Below, piece by piece: positions 45,235 to 57,005 of a DNA stretch of 64,000 bases. Position numbers and translations under genes: made by a program. The stretch spans positions 24,552,959 to 24,616,958 of the forward strand of contig NC_084812.1 of the NCBI RefSeq assembly GCF_963583255.1, given 5' to 3'. How positions within the stretch are numbered: the first letter of the stretch is position 1; every line of letters begins with the position of its first letter. The notes beneath the pieces were generated by a model, which was given only the letters and a program-made list of their open reading frames with translations, had not been told where the DNA came from and ran no database searches. This DNA is from Pyrus communis (lineage: Eukaryota > Streptophyta > Magnoliopsida > Rosales > Rosaceae).

Positions 45235-46146
45235 AAATGTTTGTAGTCAATAGTCTAAAATTGAGAGTGAAGAACAATAAAACTTGATTAACGAGTATAA
45301 TAAATTCAACAACGCCAATTGTTCATCTTGTGTTTTTATCTAAAATCAACATCACACTAACGAATCAAATATTAAAATAATCCATTGAATAAAAAATTAT
45401 TGAAAAGCAAAATATAACTTCAAAGTTTTGATTACCTTAAAATACAATTTTCAAGACCATGTGATAGTTGGTTTAAACATTCGATATAAATGGAAAGATT
45501 GGGAAGTTGAAAGAAAAAAAAGATTACAAAGGGACTTGAGTTTTTTAACTTTATATGCATTTAGACATATAGTTTAGAAGTAAATTTGAAAAATAAGAAA
45601 AAACCAATGACTAAAATGGCAGCTCCATATTTCGAACTCAACATCCAAAAAAAAAAAAAAAAGGGAACATTTTTATTTCACCAACAAATGAATTATGATA
45701 TTTCTTACTTTTTTTTTTTTTTTTTTTTTGTATTTATATGTTAATTACATGACATGAAATTTTTGCGAATCCATTCAATCAACCCACAGTACCGCCTTTC
45801 GCTTTTGATTCTGGCCGTGAACTTAAAGTGTTTTTTTTTTTTTTTATTGGAGAAAACTTAAAGAAAGTGTTTGACAGACTATGAAACTACAGTCTTTGTC
45901 TTCATCCCAAAAAGAAAGCCGGCAGGGATTTCACTTCCCATTCTATTGAGGTGTTGGCTTTATTAAAAATAATTCACTCAACTCATCAAATATGCCCAAA
46001 TTTACTTATTTATTGTGAGGTGAATAACAATATTTGGGAAAACTTAAGTAAATAATACTTTGTAGGTCTAGGCACTGATATTGCTGGCTGAAAGAGAGAA
46101 CATGTAGATTACAATGAGGTAAGAAATTGGTTGATCTCCCTTACCT
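45235..46146. other. AT-rich intergenic region
   Basis: Runs of A at 45647-45662 and T at 45710-45730 and 45831-45846. No gene recognised. It is the likely 3' flank of the trihelix gene. Confidence 0.4.
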
Positions 46147-46247
46147 TTGCTTCCAAAAGTTCTCCTTTCTTTCTTTTCTCTCAATATCCAATGCTACATA
46201 AATTCTGTACATTTATGTCACTCTCAAAGTTTCAACATTTCCCTCCG

Positions 46248-47954
46248 TCAACTTCTTCCAATTCTCAATGAAGAATCAACCCCTTTGCCACCACCAGCTG
46301 CAAACAACCTTGCAATCTCCAACTGCGTGTTTGCAATGATTTCGGTACGCTTGAGATCCATTTCTCCTCGCTTCGCCTCTGCCTCGACTCTCATCCTCTC
46401 TATCTCCCTCATTGAGTCCATTCTTGCTTGTTCTGATCTTACCACAACTTCTGCTAGCCATCTTATGCTCTCAGTTACGTCTACTTCCTCCCGCCTTCGC
46501 CGCTTCTTTTTCTCCATTTTCCTCTTCATTCTTTTGGACCTTAATTGTTCCTTGTCACTGTAGAGAGCTGGTGTGCTACTGTCTACCTCCAAAGGGTTCT
46601 TGTCCGATGCATGGTCTGACAATTTCATCCCCACTGCATCTTCCTGCATGTTAAAACGACTACAGGTTAAATTAACTCAGTGAGACTTACAAGTTTTAAT
46701 ACAGATCAGTTTTGTTAGGCCAGTTGGTCGGAGCAATGTATTGTCCCTCAAATAAAGTTCAAATCCCTTTTTCCATAGATTAGGGTAGTTTAGGATCTCA
46801 CTTTGGCATTAACCTCCTTGTGAGCTCAGTGGTTTACAGTTGTTAGAACTTTTACCTAATGTGTTTGAAAATAATGACCAAGTTACAAGTGAGAATGTAA
46901 CTAATTATTCCAAAACAGCATTTGACACAACATCTAAATCATCATTCACAATTAACTATGGTGAATTCAATGTCACAAATATTTCAAAAATTGTAAATGT
47001 TAACGGATGATAACGTTCCAAATTTCACACAACCAACTCTACTTAGTGGGGTAATACGCCGTTGTTATTGTTGTGTTCATTTAGAAAATATGCAATTTTA
47101 TGATTGCTATGGCATTATGGTGGGACATATTTGGTTCTAATATCCTAATATATGAGTGATAAAATTACAAACCCAACTGTCTTTAACAAAACTCGAGAGC
47201 TAAATCAAAACATAATTTAAGGGAAATGGCTAAACACAAGAACAAAATTAAAAATAAAAACAGGGGGGGGGGTGGGGTGGTGCCGTATAGACTGACCTTG
47301 GCCACCCTATGATCAGCACCATTGGATCCAAATGAATTCTGGGCAGTCCCCATAAGTGGCGGAGGAGCAGGAGGTGGTGGTGGCGGCGGTAGTGGCGGCG
47401 GCGCTGATGGCTCCAATAGCATCAAGGGATGATTGTTCTGAGGCAGTGGATGAAGCAGCTGTAGTGGTGGCAGTGGCGGGGGCGGCACAGTTGCAGCAAC
47501 AGCAGCAGCAGCTGCTGCCGCCGCGGTTGGGGACGTCCCACTGCCACGTAACAAAAGATCAAGCCTAGGATACAGAGGCCAAGAAGAACCATCACCAGTG
47601 GCGGACTCAGAACGATACCGTTTCTTCATGGACTCAATCTTGTTCTTGCACTGAGTTTGCGTCTTGGGGGACTTGGTACAGCTGGCACGTGACGACACGT
47701 GTCTTGCCACATCTTCCCAGTCATGGCCTTTAAGCTTTGCTCTGTTTCTGAGAACCCATTTGGTCTCATAAGCTTCAAGGAGGCTAGCAACTGCTCCTTC
47801 ACTCCACTCATCTCTTTTGAGCCTGTCACCGCCGCTGCCGCCGAGAGGAGGCTGTTGAGGAGGTTTTGATCTCGGAGGAGACTCTAATTCCTTGGTGGTT
47901 GTGGTGGTGTGATTGTTTGGGGGGAGAGATGGGTTTTCTTGGTTTGTTTCACCG

Positions 47955-47959
<5 letters not shown>
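46248..47959 (-). CDS. SIP1-clade trihelix transcription factor; two exons
   Basis: Exon 1 is 47959-47297 and exon 2 is 46643-46248, joined by a 653-bp GT-AG intron in phase 0, giving 352 residues. Residues 48-118 form the trihelix (MYB/SANT-like) DNA-binding domain: RDEWSEGAVASLLEAYETKW, then LKGHDWEDVARHV and QCKNKIESMKKRYRSE, with the expected tryptophans at 52, 68 and 81. A poly-Ala stretch (144-156) and long poly-Pro runs (159-201) follow. Exon 2 has a basic nuclear signal KRMKRKMEKKKRRRR (258-272) and a predicted coiled coil (about 278-335, ESIRWLAEVVVRSEQARM onward), the C-terminal layout of ASIL/ENAP-type SIP1 proteins. Such proteins bind GT-type elements in promoters and often repress. 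The start at MDGETNQ is chosen because the longer frame above it is the CT-repeat leader. Confidence 0.93.
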
Positions 47960-47960
<1 letters not shown>

Positions 47961-47986
<26 letters not shown>

Positions 47987-47987
47987 C
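47961..47987 (-). promoter_or_regulatory. CT/GA microsatellite in the trihelix 5' leader
   Basis: A TC repeat lies immediately upstream of the start codon. On the minus strand it is a GA run in the leader, and it makes the reading frame look 15 codons longer. A further GA run is at 48147-48163. Confidence 0.6.
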
Positions 47988-49509
47988 AAATGCTTGTAGT
48001 ACAAATTTTACCCTTTTGTTTAAGCTGCTAACATGTTCCTCCCACCAAACAAGTTTGGGCTCAAGAAATGGTAAAGGGAGAGGAGAACCACTAGCATTTT
48101 AGAGAGAAAATGAAAGGCTAAGTAAGTACAAATGGCCAATATAAAGTAAGAGAGAGAGAGAGAAATGGGTCAGATTTATAGCACAAGTAGTTAAGAGCGT
48201 TTATTTATGCACATGAAGTTTTGTGTTTAAAAATATTGTGGTTCCTTATAATCATTCCTCCTTAACTGTTAACTACGGTCTGACACATACACAAAAATTA
48301 CTTTTATATGATTAAGAGCATTATTTATTGCATCTGAAGTCTTAAGTTCGAGTCTCAAAATATAAATAAATAGGGGGAAGCCATTAGCCTACTAGCATTA
48401 TAGAGAGGAGAGGAGAAAGGGAAGTGAAAGAAAAGGAAAGGTTTAATGAAAGTGGGCAACCAAGTAAAATGGGATGACTTTAGTCAAATGAGTTAATGAT
48501 AGGAACCAGTAAACTTTTCCCCTTCACTTTTTGGGGTGGAGTTGTGTGATTGTGGGTACGTTTGTTTGGTTTTATTGTTGTCGTTGGGTTGTTTTGGCTG
48601 TTAGCGTTGATATGAAGCCAACCAAGACATCCACTTGGCCCTCACTATTCCTACGCGAGAGAGAGAGAGAGAGGGAGAGAGAGGGAGGGAAGTGGTGGTG
48701 ATGGTGGCGGTGGTGGGTCAGTCACGTGGGTCTGTCACCCACTCCTCCATCCCAATCACCAATTCACCATCCAATATTATCAACCATCCAATATGCTACC
48801 GCCATTCAAACTTAGCTTCCTCTTTTGTGCCCTCCTCCTTTTGGCCTTTGCTTTATTTATGCCCTTTTTTTCTTAACTTTTGGTGGATTCATCACCACTT
48901 GAGTAAGTTATGATACCTTTTGGAGCAACGGTTCTATCGGCACCACATACTGATTCTGCCTGACCATTGTTGGTGGGACTGGTCATTGGTGTGCCAGCGC
49001 CAGTGCCAGACCATGCCATCAAATTGAATTTGCTTTATTTGTTTTATTGTAAAAGCCTTATTTTAAGGGCGTTAATAAAAAAAAACAGAACGAATGAATT
49101 GGAAAATTTAAAATTAGAGGAAGTCAGGAAATATAATCAAATCAATTATCTTCTAGTTAATTAAATTCTTGATTTTTAGGTATTTGATTACGGATTTAGA
49201 GATTGGTTCTTAAACCTTTGAATAGTCAGTTACTTATACTGAACCAAATCAAATGTGTCGGTAACTAAAATTCAATAACCATGCCAACCTCGGTCGATTT
49301 CAATTGACTTTTGGTTCAAAAATTTCCACTCCGGCTAACATCGTCCTATTTTTTCAGCACATCAAACAAATCATATGTGACACTTTTCAAGAGTATTTGA
49401 GTCATTTCACTAATAGACTTTACAAAGATGGCCCTAGTCCTGGAGTCAAAATATAAAAAATTATTTAAAAGTGAAGCAAACAATAAAAAATAAAAAAAAC
49501 AATACAAAC
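47988..49509. other. Upstream and intergenic DNA, no second gene
   Basis: Promoter-side DNA of the trihelix gene, with GA microsatellites at 48147-48163 and 48655-48690. Open frames at 48635-48913 and 48967-49164 have no recognisable domain. Confidence 0.4.
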
Positions 49510-49582
49510 GCTAGAAGGAGGGCTCGAACCTCCGACCTTGTGGTTAACAGCCACACGCTCTAGCCAACTGAGCTATTCCAGC
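49510..49582 (-). tRNA. tRNA-Asn (GTT)
   Basis: The minus strand folds as a complete 73-nt cloverleaf. The acceptor is GCTGGAA with TTCTAGC (one G-T pair), and the D arm is GCTC/GAGC. The anticodon stem TGTGG/CCACA has loop CTGTTAA (anticodon GTT). The variable loop is AGGTC and the T arm is GGAGG TTCGAGC CCTCC. There is no intron. It ends next to TTTATT, compatible with pol III signals downstream of the T-rich flank. A decayed duplicate of this locus lies at 54420-54478. Confidence 0.95.
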
Positions 49583-50080
49583 TTTATTATTATATTTTCC
49601 AACTTTTCAATATTTTACGCAAGATTAAGTAATTTACCACCATAATCAATTACTTCTTAATTCACAACGCAAATGAAAATTTTACAATGCGCCAATGTAT
49701 GATATGTTAGACAGTTGAATTATGACTTTCTCGGTCTAGTCATTTAAATACCGGCACATTTCGTATTAGTGTGTCGTTAAAAATCTCCATGTCAAAGCAA
49801 ACACACCTAACATTAGTATACGGGTTTGTCTTGTTTCAAATTTTGATGTCTCATTCATGACTTAAAATTTAGAGGTTACTCTAAAATTATGTTGATGTGG
49901 AGGTTGTCATTGATAATTCATACACATGAGGAAAGATAAGCATAATGTTAGGTGTTTGCCTAAGACGATTAAGGCTAATAAGTCGAGAATATTTATGCAC
50001 ACCCTATAAAACAATCATATTTTCACACATGATCTTGAAAGACAAAAGTTGTATCCCATTCCCATACAAATTAAAAACTA

Positions 50081-50238
50081 CATTTAGTGGTATATCTCTT
50101 TACTTATAAGTGAAAAGTCTTAAGTTTGATTCTCCCCAAATGCGGTTTTGAATCACATTATTGTGGTTAAGCCCAGAAGGCTTAACCCACACCCCCAACC
50201 CTTAATGTAGATAATACTGGTTGTTCAAAAAAAAAAAA
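50081..50238 (+). mobile_element. tRNA-derived SINE inserted after the duplication
   Basis: Head GTGGTATATCTCTTTACTTAT with B box-like AAGTTTGATTCTCC, middle TTTTGAATCACATTATTGTGG, tail AATGTAGATAATACTGGTTG then poly-A. Block 2 has the uninterrupted site (CTAAAAACTACTCTCACCAT at about 54971), so this insertion is younger than the duplication. Confidence 0.8.
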
Positions 50239-50314
50239 TTAAATAATCTTGCCATAAATGTGGTATTAACACCCTCATGTACAATTAATATGATATGAAA
50301 TATAGCTATTTAGT

Positions 50315-50390
50315 ATTATATATTTCTCTTCACTTGTAAGTAAATAGTCTTAGGTTGAAATTTCGCAAATGACAAATTAGTGATCAAGTT
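50315..50390 (+). mobile_element. Partial SINE shared by both duplicate blocks
   Basis: TATTTCTCTTCACTTGTAAGT then AGTCTTAGGTTGAAATTTCG resembles the SINE head. A decayed equivalent is at 55065-55140 in block 2, so it predates the duplication. Confidence 0.5.
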
Positions 50391-51959
50391 ATTCCCCTCC
50401 CCACCCTGCTTTTTTCTCCTTGTAGTCTGTTGCTTGTTGCAGATATAATTGGGATCTCATTGCCTTGTGATATTCTTTTGTAATCTTTCTTTTTTCTCTC
50501 GGGTTTATGCACTGTTGTCAAACAAAAGAAAAATTAAATGTATGCGAGGGTTTCTTTGGTGTGAGCACACAAATTTAATGTCTAATGAAATAATAACACT
50601 TTGTACTAAGAGGGAGCATAAGACGAATTTGCTGTTAAGTCGTATGATGTCAAAAGTAGCACTAGGGCACTAGGAAAATTTCCAACACTTTTTTTTTCAC
50701 TCCCTTTTTAATTGAAATCTTTTCTCTAGAAGAAAAGTGAACCAAATAAAACCAAGATAACCGAAAGTGAGAAACCAATATCATCATGAAGAAAGGAAAA
50801 AAAAAAAAAACAAATGTGCATAATACAACAAGAACATTGAGTGGACGTATAGTCGAATTGAATTCGAGTAGACTTAGGAAAGAAACTGATCAACTGCCAA
50901 TAAATATGGGATTAAGTTGGGTCTTGTAAAAATCTTGACAAACTTAAAAAGTAAGAACATGTTTAAAATAAACTATGAAACAAGAGAGAATATAGAGATT
51001 GGGAGGAGAAATGTGATTGTCTACTTTTATTATCATTCGACCCCTTTATATAGGGTAAGAGTAACTTGGAAGAGAAGCTCAAGTGTCTCTGTTTTACATT
51101 AACAATTAATATATAAGAGATTAACCACACAATTGGTTACGAATACGGACAACCATACAGATAAATATTTGCAACAAAACCTTTTAATTTAAAATTCTCA
51201 TAAGTTTTATTAATGTCAATCATGAAATTAGATAGTTCCTGCATTCCGAGTCATATACATCAACAGTTCAGAAATTGCCCAAAGTTTGCTTACAATGCTT
51301 GGAATTTAATTATAAAAAAAAAAATAATAAAAAAATAATAATAATAATAAAAAAAAAGAAAAAAAAAAGAAAGGTTTCAGAATTCTAGTAATTTCCTACT
51401 GTAGTGCAGCCATTAGGGAAGCAAACTTTACAGTTGATACTCTAGCTAATTTTGGACATCAAATTAGTTCTAAATGTATCTAGTTTTAGATTGGTGCCGA
51501 CTTGTGCAAGGCAGACGGTTTAATTTCACTCTTTTTATATGTTAATATGGACCCTTTGTTGTCCTATCAACATAATGTATAGCTATGATCCTCTGCACCT
51601 TTTTGAGGAAGTCCACGAACACCCACATGAACAAAGGGCCAAGCTACAAAGCCCACAAAATCAGCCTATGAGTTTTCAGCACCGAGCACTGCATCATGAA
51701 TGGTCGTAACCAGAGCAGCCAAGTCATTGAATTGTCAAAACCTTACCACCGATCAATAGAAGAGAGCACTCGGCACAAGTACTTTCCGTCTGCTTCAACC
51801 AAGTGTCAGGCCCAACAGCTTTCCGACACAAATTCTAAGAGGCCAGTCTAGTCCAAACATAAACTCCTTGCCATGTGTGGATCATCAACATAGAAGATAG
51901 CCCACGGTAAGTCACAGGGAACAATTATAGGGAGTATTCGATATGACTACCTTCCGGCA
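50391..51959. other. Duplicated intergenic DNA without a gene
   Basis: Part of block 1. Open frames at 50449-51102 have no recognisable domain and are not conserved in block 2. A/AAT-rich low-complexity DNA occurs at 51313-51374. Confidence 0.45.
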
Positions 51960-52155
51960 GATTTGGATCCTCTCCTGAACTAATGAAGAAGATCCTCCTC
52001 ATCAATCATCATGAGCCGTTGGATTTTTATCCAACGGCTACAATCATTATAATTTTAAAGCGACCCCTTGTTTGTAGCCATTGGATAAAAATTCAACGGC
52101 CCATGATGATTGATAAGGAGGATCCTCTCCATTAGCTCAGGAGAGGATCCAGATC
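51960..52155. mobile_element. MITE, second copy of the GGATTTGGAT family
   Basis: Starts GATTTGGATCCTCTCCTGAAC and ends GGAGAGGATCCAGATC. The arms pair over ~45 bases, and CCGTTGGATTTTTATCCAACGG is internal. Related to 12763-12963. Confidence 0.8.
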
Positions 52156-52214
52156 CCGACCGCCTTCAAATGAGAACCTCTCCTAAACAACTTTTCAACG
52201 TGGAAACCGAAAGT

Positions 52215-52945
52215 AGGGCTGGGTTCGATTTTTTGCCAAAATCAAAATTAAACCGAAATTTCAGTTCGGTTCTTTTTTTTTTTTTTTTTTGTTCAGTTCG
52301 TTTAAATTTTGGTTTTTTTTTTTTTTTTTTTTGGAAAAATGAAAAAAAAATTGAAATCTGAAAATTATTTTTGAAAATCTAAATATTCACAAGCAGCGGC
52401 TGGGGGAGAGTTGAGAGTTCTAAAAGTTCTCTGCCTATATACGAATATATGTGTATATATATGCTTGTATGGCGCTTTATTGATTTGCAGATGTGTCTGC
52501 AATAGCACAAGGTGGAGCTCTCTACTTTGCAAATGCCTATTGCCACAATTGCAGAAACTCTGGAAAACAATGGGAAGGCTGGCTGTTGACAAAAAAAAAA
52601 AATCATGACACTGGTTGTTAGTTTAAAGGATGAGTCTAGCTGGAGACCTGGTCCAAAAAGCCAAGCTGAGACAGAACATATTTGGGTCTAAAATTAAGTT
52701 GATGATTGACTTGAATTGGGAATAGAAAATAAATACCTAACTTAAATAAACAAATAAAATTAATATATATTTAAATCGGTTCGGTTCGATTTTCAAACCA
52801 CTAAAATCGAAACTGAACCAAAAGATTTCGGTTCAATTCAGTTTCTTTACTTCGGTTTCGGTTTTTTTTTTGTTCGGTTTTTTTCGCTTTCGATTTGGTA
52901 TTCGGTTCAGTTTTTTTCGGTTTTCGATTTTTTGAACCCATCCCT
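52215..52945. mobile_element. Inverted-repeat element rich in GGTTCGGTTT motifs
   Basis: Left end AGGGCTGGGTTCGATTTTTT and right end (reverse complement) AGGGATGGGTTCAAAAAATC are inverted repeats. Between lie T-rich runs and many C/TTCGGTT motifs (52745-52930). Flanking AACCGAAAGT and AACCCAAAAAGT suggest a ~10-bp target duplication. A decayed relative is at 4370-4540. No protein is encoded. Confidence 0.55.
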
Positions 52946-54409
52946 AACCCAAAAAGTAGACATGCTTGGATGTTAACTCCGCTCCACATGTTAGCCGCTC
53001 ATAGGAGGGATGGCTTGCGGTCCGAGACTAAAAAGCCCAAGATTTTTTGGACTGAGGCAAGGTCCATATAAAGAGGAGGAATAACCCAAAGAAGAGGTTG
53101 GATTTTCGAGATGAACTACTTCAATTTCTTGTTTTTGCACCACTAGCACATCGACACTGACAAAGGGTTGTCGCACTAGTCCTTTGTTGACCTCCTATAT
53201 TTGAACGTTAACAATGTACCGGTTGCCCTTGAGGCTTTCTTATTCAAGTTTTCTTTTCTCTCAAAAGAAATTTTCAAAGGTAAACCAGCCTTCTCTTTTA
53301 CCGATTAAGTTGCAACTTCCTGGCATTGCTATTTTAGTTTTACAAGGCATTTCAGACCCAATTTGTAAATAAAAAAAAAGTACAAATTTGATTGATTTTC
53401 TTATGATTTAGAATGCAGTTAATTTTAGAAAAATGATAGAATCCAGCAGTCTTTCGGAAGTAGCATCCCAGAGACAATTCAAACTAGCACCATTTCTCCA
53501 TGGTTAAAAACAACATGATCAAACATGCAGCCTCTCCATGCAAGCCTGCAGTCCAGCACCCATAAACCTCTTTGGAGGTGGAAGAAGAAGATTGATAACA
53601 TGATTCATCGTCTGCATCAACTTATAAACAAGTCGAAGATGTTTATTTGTTTGTTTCAGTTAAATTTCAGTTATTTTTTTTTATATTTTTGTTTTTGTTT
53701 GTTTGTTAACTAGTAAGGCTTTGCTCTTTGTTCATAAAATCTTATAATTCATTAATAAGCAACAAAAATCTATCTTGGTTCGTCAATTTTTGAGAGCTTC
53801 TATGTTTGACGCAATCCGTCCTGTCGGCATCCTTACATTTATTTTGTTTTCGACCAAATGAAACATTCATGCAATAATGAGGATAAACTCGAGCCTAACT
53901 TAGTGGAATGAACTTGTGTAAATGTGTGTTATCTTCTGTTAGAAGATTTAAGACGCACGTATGGTGTCAACTCATGCATGTTGTATGTAATGTGGCTTTG
54001 TTTCCTATGATCCGATATCATTTGGAGTATGTGGCTTCAATTCATAAGTATTGTATGCGCAATCTGTCATAGAGATGCATAATCGCATTTAGAACTCTAA
54101 TATATTTCAATCTCTGCTCGTAAAGACAAATTAAAAGCCCGTTCTTGGATTTTTTTTTTTTCACTTCGTCTTTATTGCATGTTTGTAAATAGACACCACA
54201 TTGAATAAGATGTTGGAGCAAACTAAAGTAATTGGGAAGATGAATATATTAGGATTTCAAAGCTCCTGTCATTTTACTCGTGTAAAACTGTGAATCTTTT
54301 GTGGTATAACAGATGAACGGTAGATGTTACGCTGCTTTAGAATTGCACTAGATAATCAAAGGAGAAGAGGAAGTACATGCCAAAAACTAATTTTCCTGGC
54401 GAATGTAAA
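52946..54409. other. Duplicated and spacer DNA without a gene
   Basis: 53620-53765 (GATGTTTATTTGTTTGTTTCAG...) matches 59045-59165 and marks the right end of block 1. 53766-54409 is AT-rich spacer before block 2. No gene recognised. Confidence 0.45.
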
Positions 54410-54419
54410 ACAACATAAT

Positions 54420-54478
54420 GCTAGACGTAGGGGTTGGACCTCTGACCTTGTGGTTGAGGGCATATGAGTTATTTTAAC
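54420..54478 (-). pseudogene. Decayed tRNA-Asn pseudogene in block 2
   Basis: GCTAGACGTAGGGGTTGGACCTCTGACCTTGTGGTT aligns with the 3' half of the tRNA-Asn locus (49510 onward), with mutated T arm and acceptor. The anticodon stem-loop and D arm region is mostly deleted (TTGAGGGCATATGAGTTATT in place of ~40 bases). It cannot fold as a tRNA. Confidence 0.85.
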
Positions 54479-54483
54479 TTTTT

Positions 54484-54620
54484 TATCACACTCCTTTTTT
54501 TAATTTATAATGTATATTTTACTCAAGACTAAGAAATTTACTACAATACTCATTTATCACACTCCTACTTTTCATTTATAATCTATATTTTACTCAAGAC
54601 TAAGAAATTTACCACAATAC
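54484..54620. repeat. 71-bp local tandem duplication
   Basis: TATCACACTCC...TTACTCAAGACTAAGAAATTTA...CAATACTCATT occurs at 54484 and again at 54555. It is present only once in block 1 (about 49600-49660), so it arose within block 2 after the segmental duplication. Confidence 0.75.
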
Positions 54621-56006
54621 TCATTTACTTTTTAACCACAACGCAAGCAAAAATTCTACAATGCATCGATGTAATGATATGTATTATGTATTTATATGGA
54701 TAAATTTTGACATTATCAATGTGGTCGTTTAATTCCAATACATGCCATACCAGTGTATAGTTAAAAACCCCCAAGGAAAGCAACCTATATGGGTTTCTCT
54801 TGTTTCAGATTTTGATGTCTCAATCATGAACTGAGGCAAAGATAAGCATAATGTTAGGTGTTTGACTAAGACGATTAAGGCCAACAAGTCGACAATACTT
54901 ACGTGCAGCCTATAATTAAAACAATCTTATCTTCACACATGATCTTGAAAGAAAAAATATCCCATTCAAACTAAAAACTACTCTCACCATAAGAGGCAAG
55001 ATAATACCCTCATGTACAACTAATGTGCTATTAATTGAAGTTACTTAATAGTATGATTACTACAGTTTAGCGCTATATCTCTTCATGTAAGTGAAAAGAT
55101 TTAAATTTAAATTTAGTAAAAATGACGAGTTAGCAAGGCCAAGTCTAACCCAATATTTAGGTCCATTGAAAGATGGAACTTAACTTGTGAATAGTGATTG
55201 TCACCCAACCCTCCAGACTTAAATTTCAAGACCTAAAATGTCTTAATTGTTGTGAAATGGTTTTAACTTTTTTTTTTAGGTATTTTTTTTTTTTTTGAGT
55301 TATGTTATCTTAATTTAATTTTTATGAATGTTTTAACCTAATAAAATTTAAATTCAAACAAAAAATTTCAAAACAGAACCTAGGTGAATGGTCTTGAAAC
55401 GAGATTCAATACCAAACTTTGGTCATTGCTTGGTGGTAAGCAATGGATATTTGAGTTGGTACAATTCGATGAAACGATCCCAAAATACTTTTAGAGGTTG
55501 ATTGTTGCTCGTAACACCATCCTCAGCAATCGCAACCCAGGCCTCATATAACGCTTCACCCTGGAGTCGGTCTAATCAATTTATTTTTTTTTACTCTTTA
55601 CTGTAAACATATTGCCAAAATAAAAAAAAAATGATTAGTTATATGCGATGGTTTCTTTAGTGAGGGCACAAATTTGATGTCAAAAGTAGCACTAGGCATT
55701 GGGAAATTTTCCAACCCTTTTTACCCTTTTTTAATTGAAGTCTTTTCTTTAGAAGAAAAGTGAAACAAATAAAACCAAGATAACCGAAAGTGAGAAGCCA
55801 ATACCACCGTGAAGACAGGAGGTGTGCATAATACAACAAGAGAAATTTGTGAGTTTCCATGACATTGAGTGGACGTAATGTCTAATTGAGTTCGAGTATA
55901 CTTAAGGAAAGAAACTGATCAACAGCTAATAAATATATGGGATAAAGTTGAGTCTTGTGAAAATCTTGACAAATTTAAAGTTAAGAGCCTTTTAGTTTAA
56001 TCTAGT
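54621..56006. other. Duplicated intergenic DNA without a gene
   Basis: Matches 49680-50990 of block 1. Includes a decayed SINE piece (55065-55140). The frame at 55657-55860 is not supported. Confidence 0.45.
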
Positions 56007-56300
56007 TGAAAATCAGAGTCTACATTCGAATGAACAAACAAGCGGACGGACAACAAAGTACGAAAATTAGAATATTATTAAATAAACATGAATGCCAAAA
56101 CGGCTACAAAATCAGTAAGACTACATCGTGACTGTCTTATTCTCTCAAACTAAATTACAAGCTATATTTATAGCAACATAAACCTAAGAAATCCTAATGC
56201 ATAAATACCAAAAACCCCCTAATATAAAATTAGATCACGTCTCTAATTAATTTCCTAAATAAACCTAATAAATTCTAACACCCCCCCCCCCCCCCCCCCG
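56007..56300 (-). mobile_element. Copia-like 3' LTR with a poly-G purine tract
   Basis: On the minus strand a run of 19 G (C run at 56281-56299) is directly followed by TGTTAGAATTTATTAGG, the PPT-LTR junction. TATAAATATAGCTTG (near 56160-56175) is the TATA region. The outer end is probably TGATTTTCA at about 56007. No target duplication was found, and block 1 lacks this insertion. Confidence 0.55.
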
Positions 56301-56352
56301 CGTCAAACTAATGACGGTACACGTCATGAGTTCGCCAAGAAGCAGATGTGGA

Positions 56353-56492
56353 TGCAAACTCCATTAGGTAGACACGATAAGACAAACTCTACTAGGTGGA
56401 TACAACAAGACAAACTCTACTAGGTGAACAAGACAAGACAAACTCATTTAGATAAATATAGGAAGACAAACTTTATTAGACGAACATGGCAA
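56353..56492. repeat. 28-bp tandem repeat, five units
   Basis: Units at 56353, 56381, 56409, 56437 and 56465, each with GACAAACTCTACTAGGTGGA or a close variant, exactly 28 bp apart. They lie just inside the LTR, so they are part of the element's internal region. Confidence 0.85.
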
Positions 56493-57005
56493 GAAAAGTT
56501 ATGCATGCGCACTCAACAAAAACAACCCTTCTCAAAAACATTATGTATGGGCTCAATAATCAACAAGTAGCAACCCACCCGTGTGGGCCTCTAAAAACAA
56601 ACTGCAAATTAATGTTTTTTTATTTCCCTTTTGTACTTTTTTTTTTCTTTCTCTTTCTCATAAGAAAGTGCTATTCACATATCTATTTTTACATTTTTCA
56701 TATCCTTGTTAATTTTTGACCATTCATCTTTTTCAATTCACTCGATTGTTGCCAACCTGTGCAAGAGTAGGGATGGCAATGGGGCGGATTGGGTTCAGAT
56801 GTACCATCCCCATAACCAAACCAGTTTGTTTTCCCCATATCCGAAACTGTAAAAAACCTAAACAGGTATTCCCCATATCTGAACCCGTTTGATAACATAT
56901 TCCTCATTGGGCAACAGTTTTTCAATTTCACTCTTTATGTATGTTAACACATGACCCCTTGTTGTCTTATTAAAATAATATATAGCCATCATCCTCTGCA
57001 CCACT
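56493..57005. other. Element remains and duplicated DNA, no gene
   Basis: Tail of the copia-like internal DNA, then a MITE-like GTAGGGATGGCAATGGGGCGG segment (56767-56920) that is absent from block 1, then duplicated sequence (CAATTTCACTCTTTATG) matching block 1 at about 51520. Confidence 0.45.

Larger units (their letters stand above)
49500..53765. repeat. Segmental duplication, block 1
   Basis: Collinear with 54410-59170. Matching anchors include the tRNA-Asn locus (49510 with 54420), AAGACGATTAAGGC (49965 with 54867), CAAAAGTAGCACTAGG (50651 with 55681), GATAACCGAAAGTGAGAA (50756 with 55780), TGAGGAAGTCCAC (51604 with 57601), AGCCCACGGTA (51899 with 57855), CCGCCTTCAAA (52159 with 58918) and GAAGATGTTT (53635 with 59056). 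Block 1 keeps the intact tRNA and carries its own insertions (SINE, MITE, inverted-repeat element). Confidence 0.85.

Noticed and set aside
46147..46654. Plus-strand frames rich in S, L and P (138 and 80 codons)
   Set aside because: They are antisense shadows of the second trihelix exon, whose splice sites and domain match a known family.
47356..47568. Plus-strand frame rich in V, A and Q
   Set aside because: Shadow of the poly-Pro/poly-Ala part of trihelix exon 1.
56353..56492. 28-bp repeats that might be a CRISPR array
   Set aside because: Repeats are adjacent with no spacers and sit inside a retroelement.
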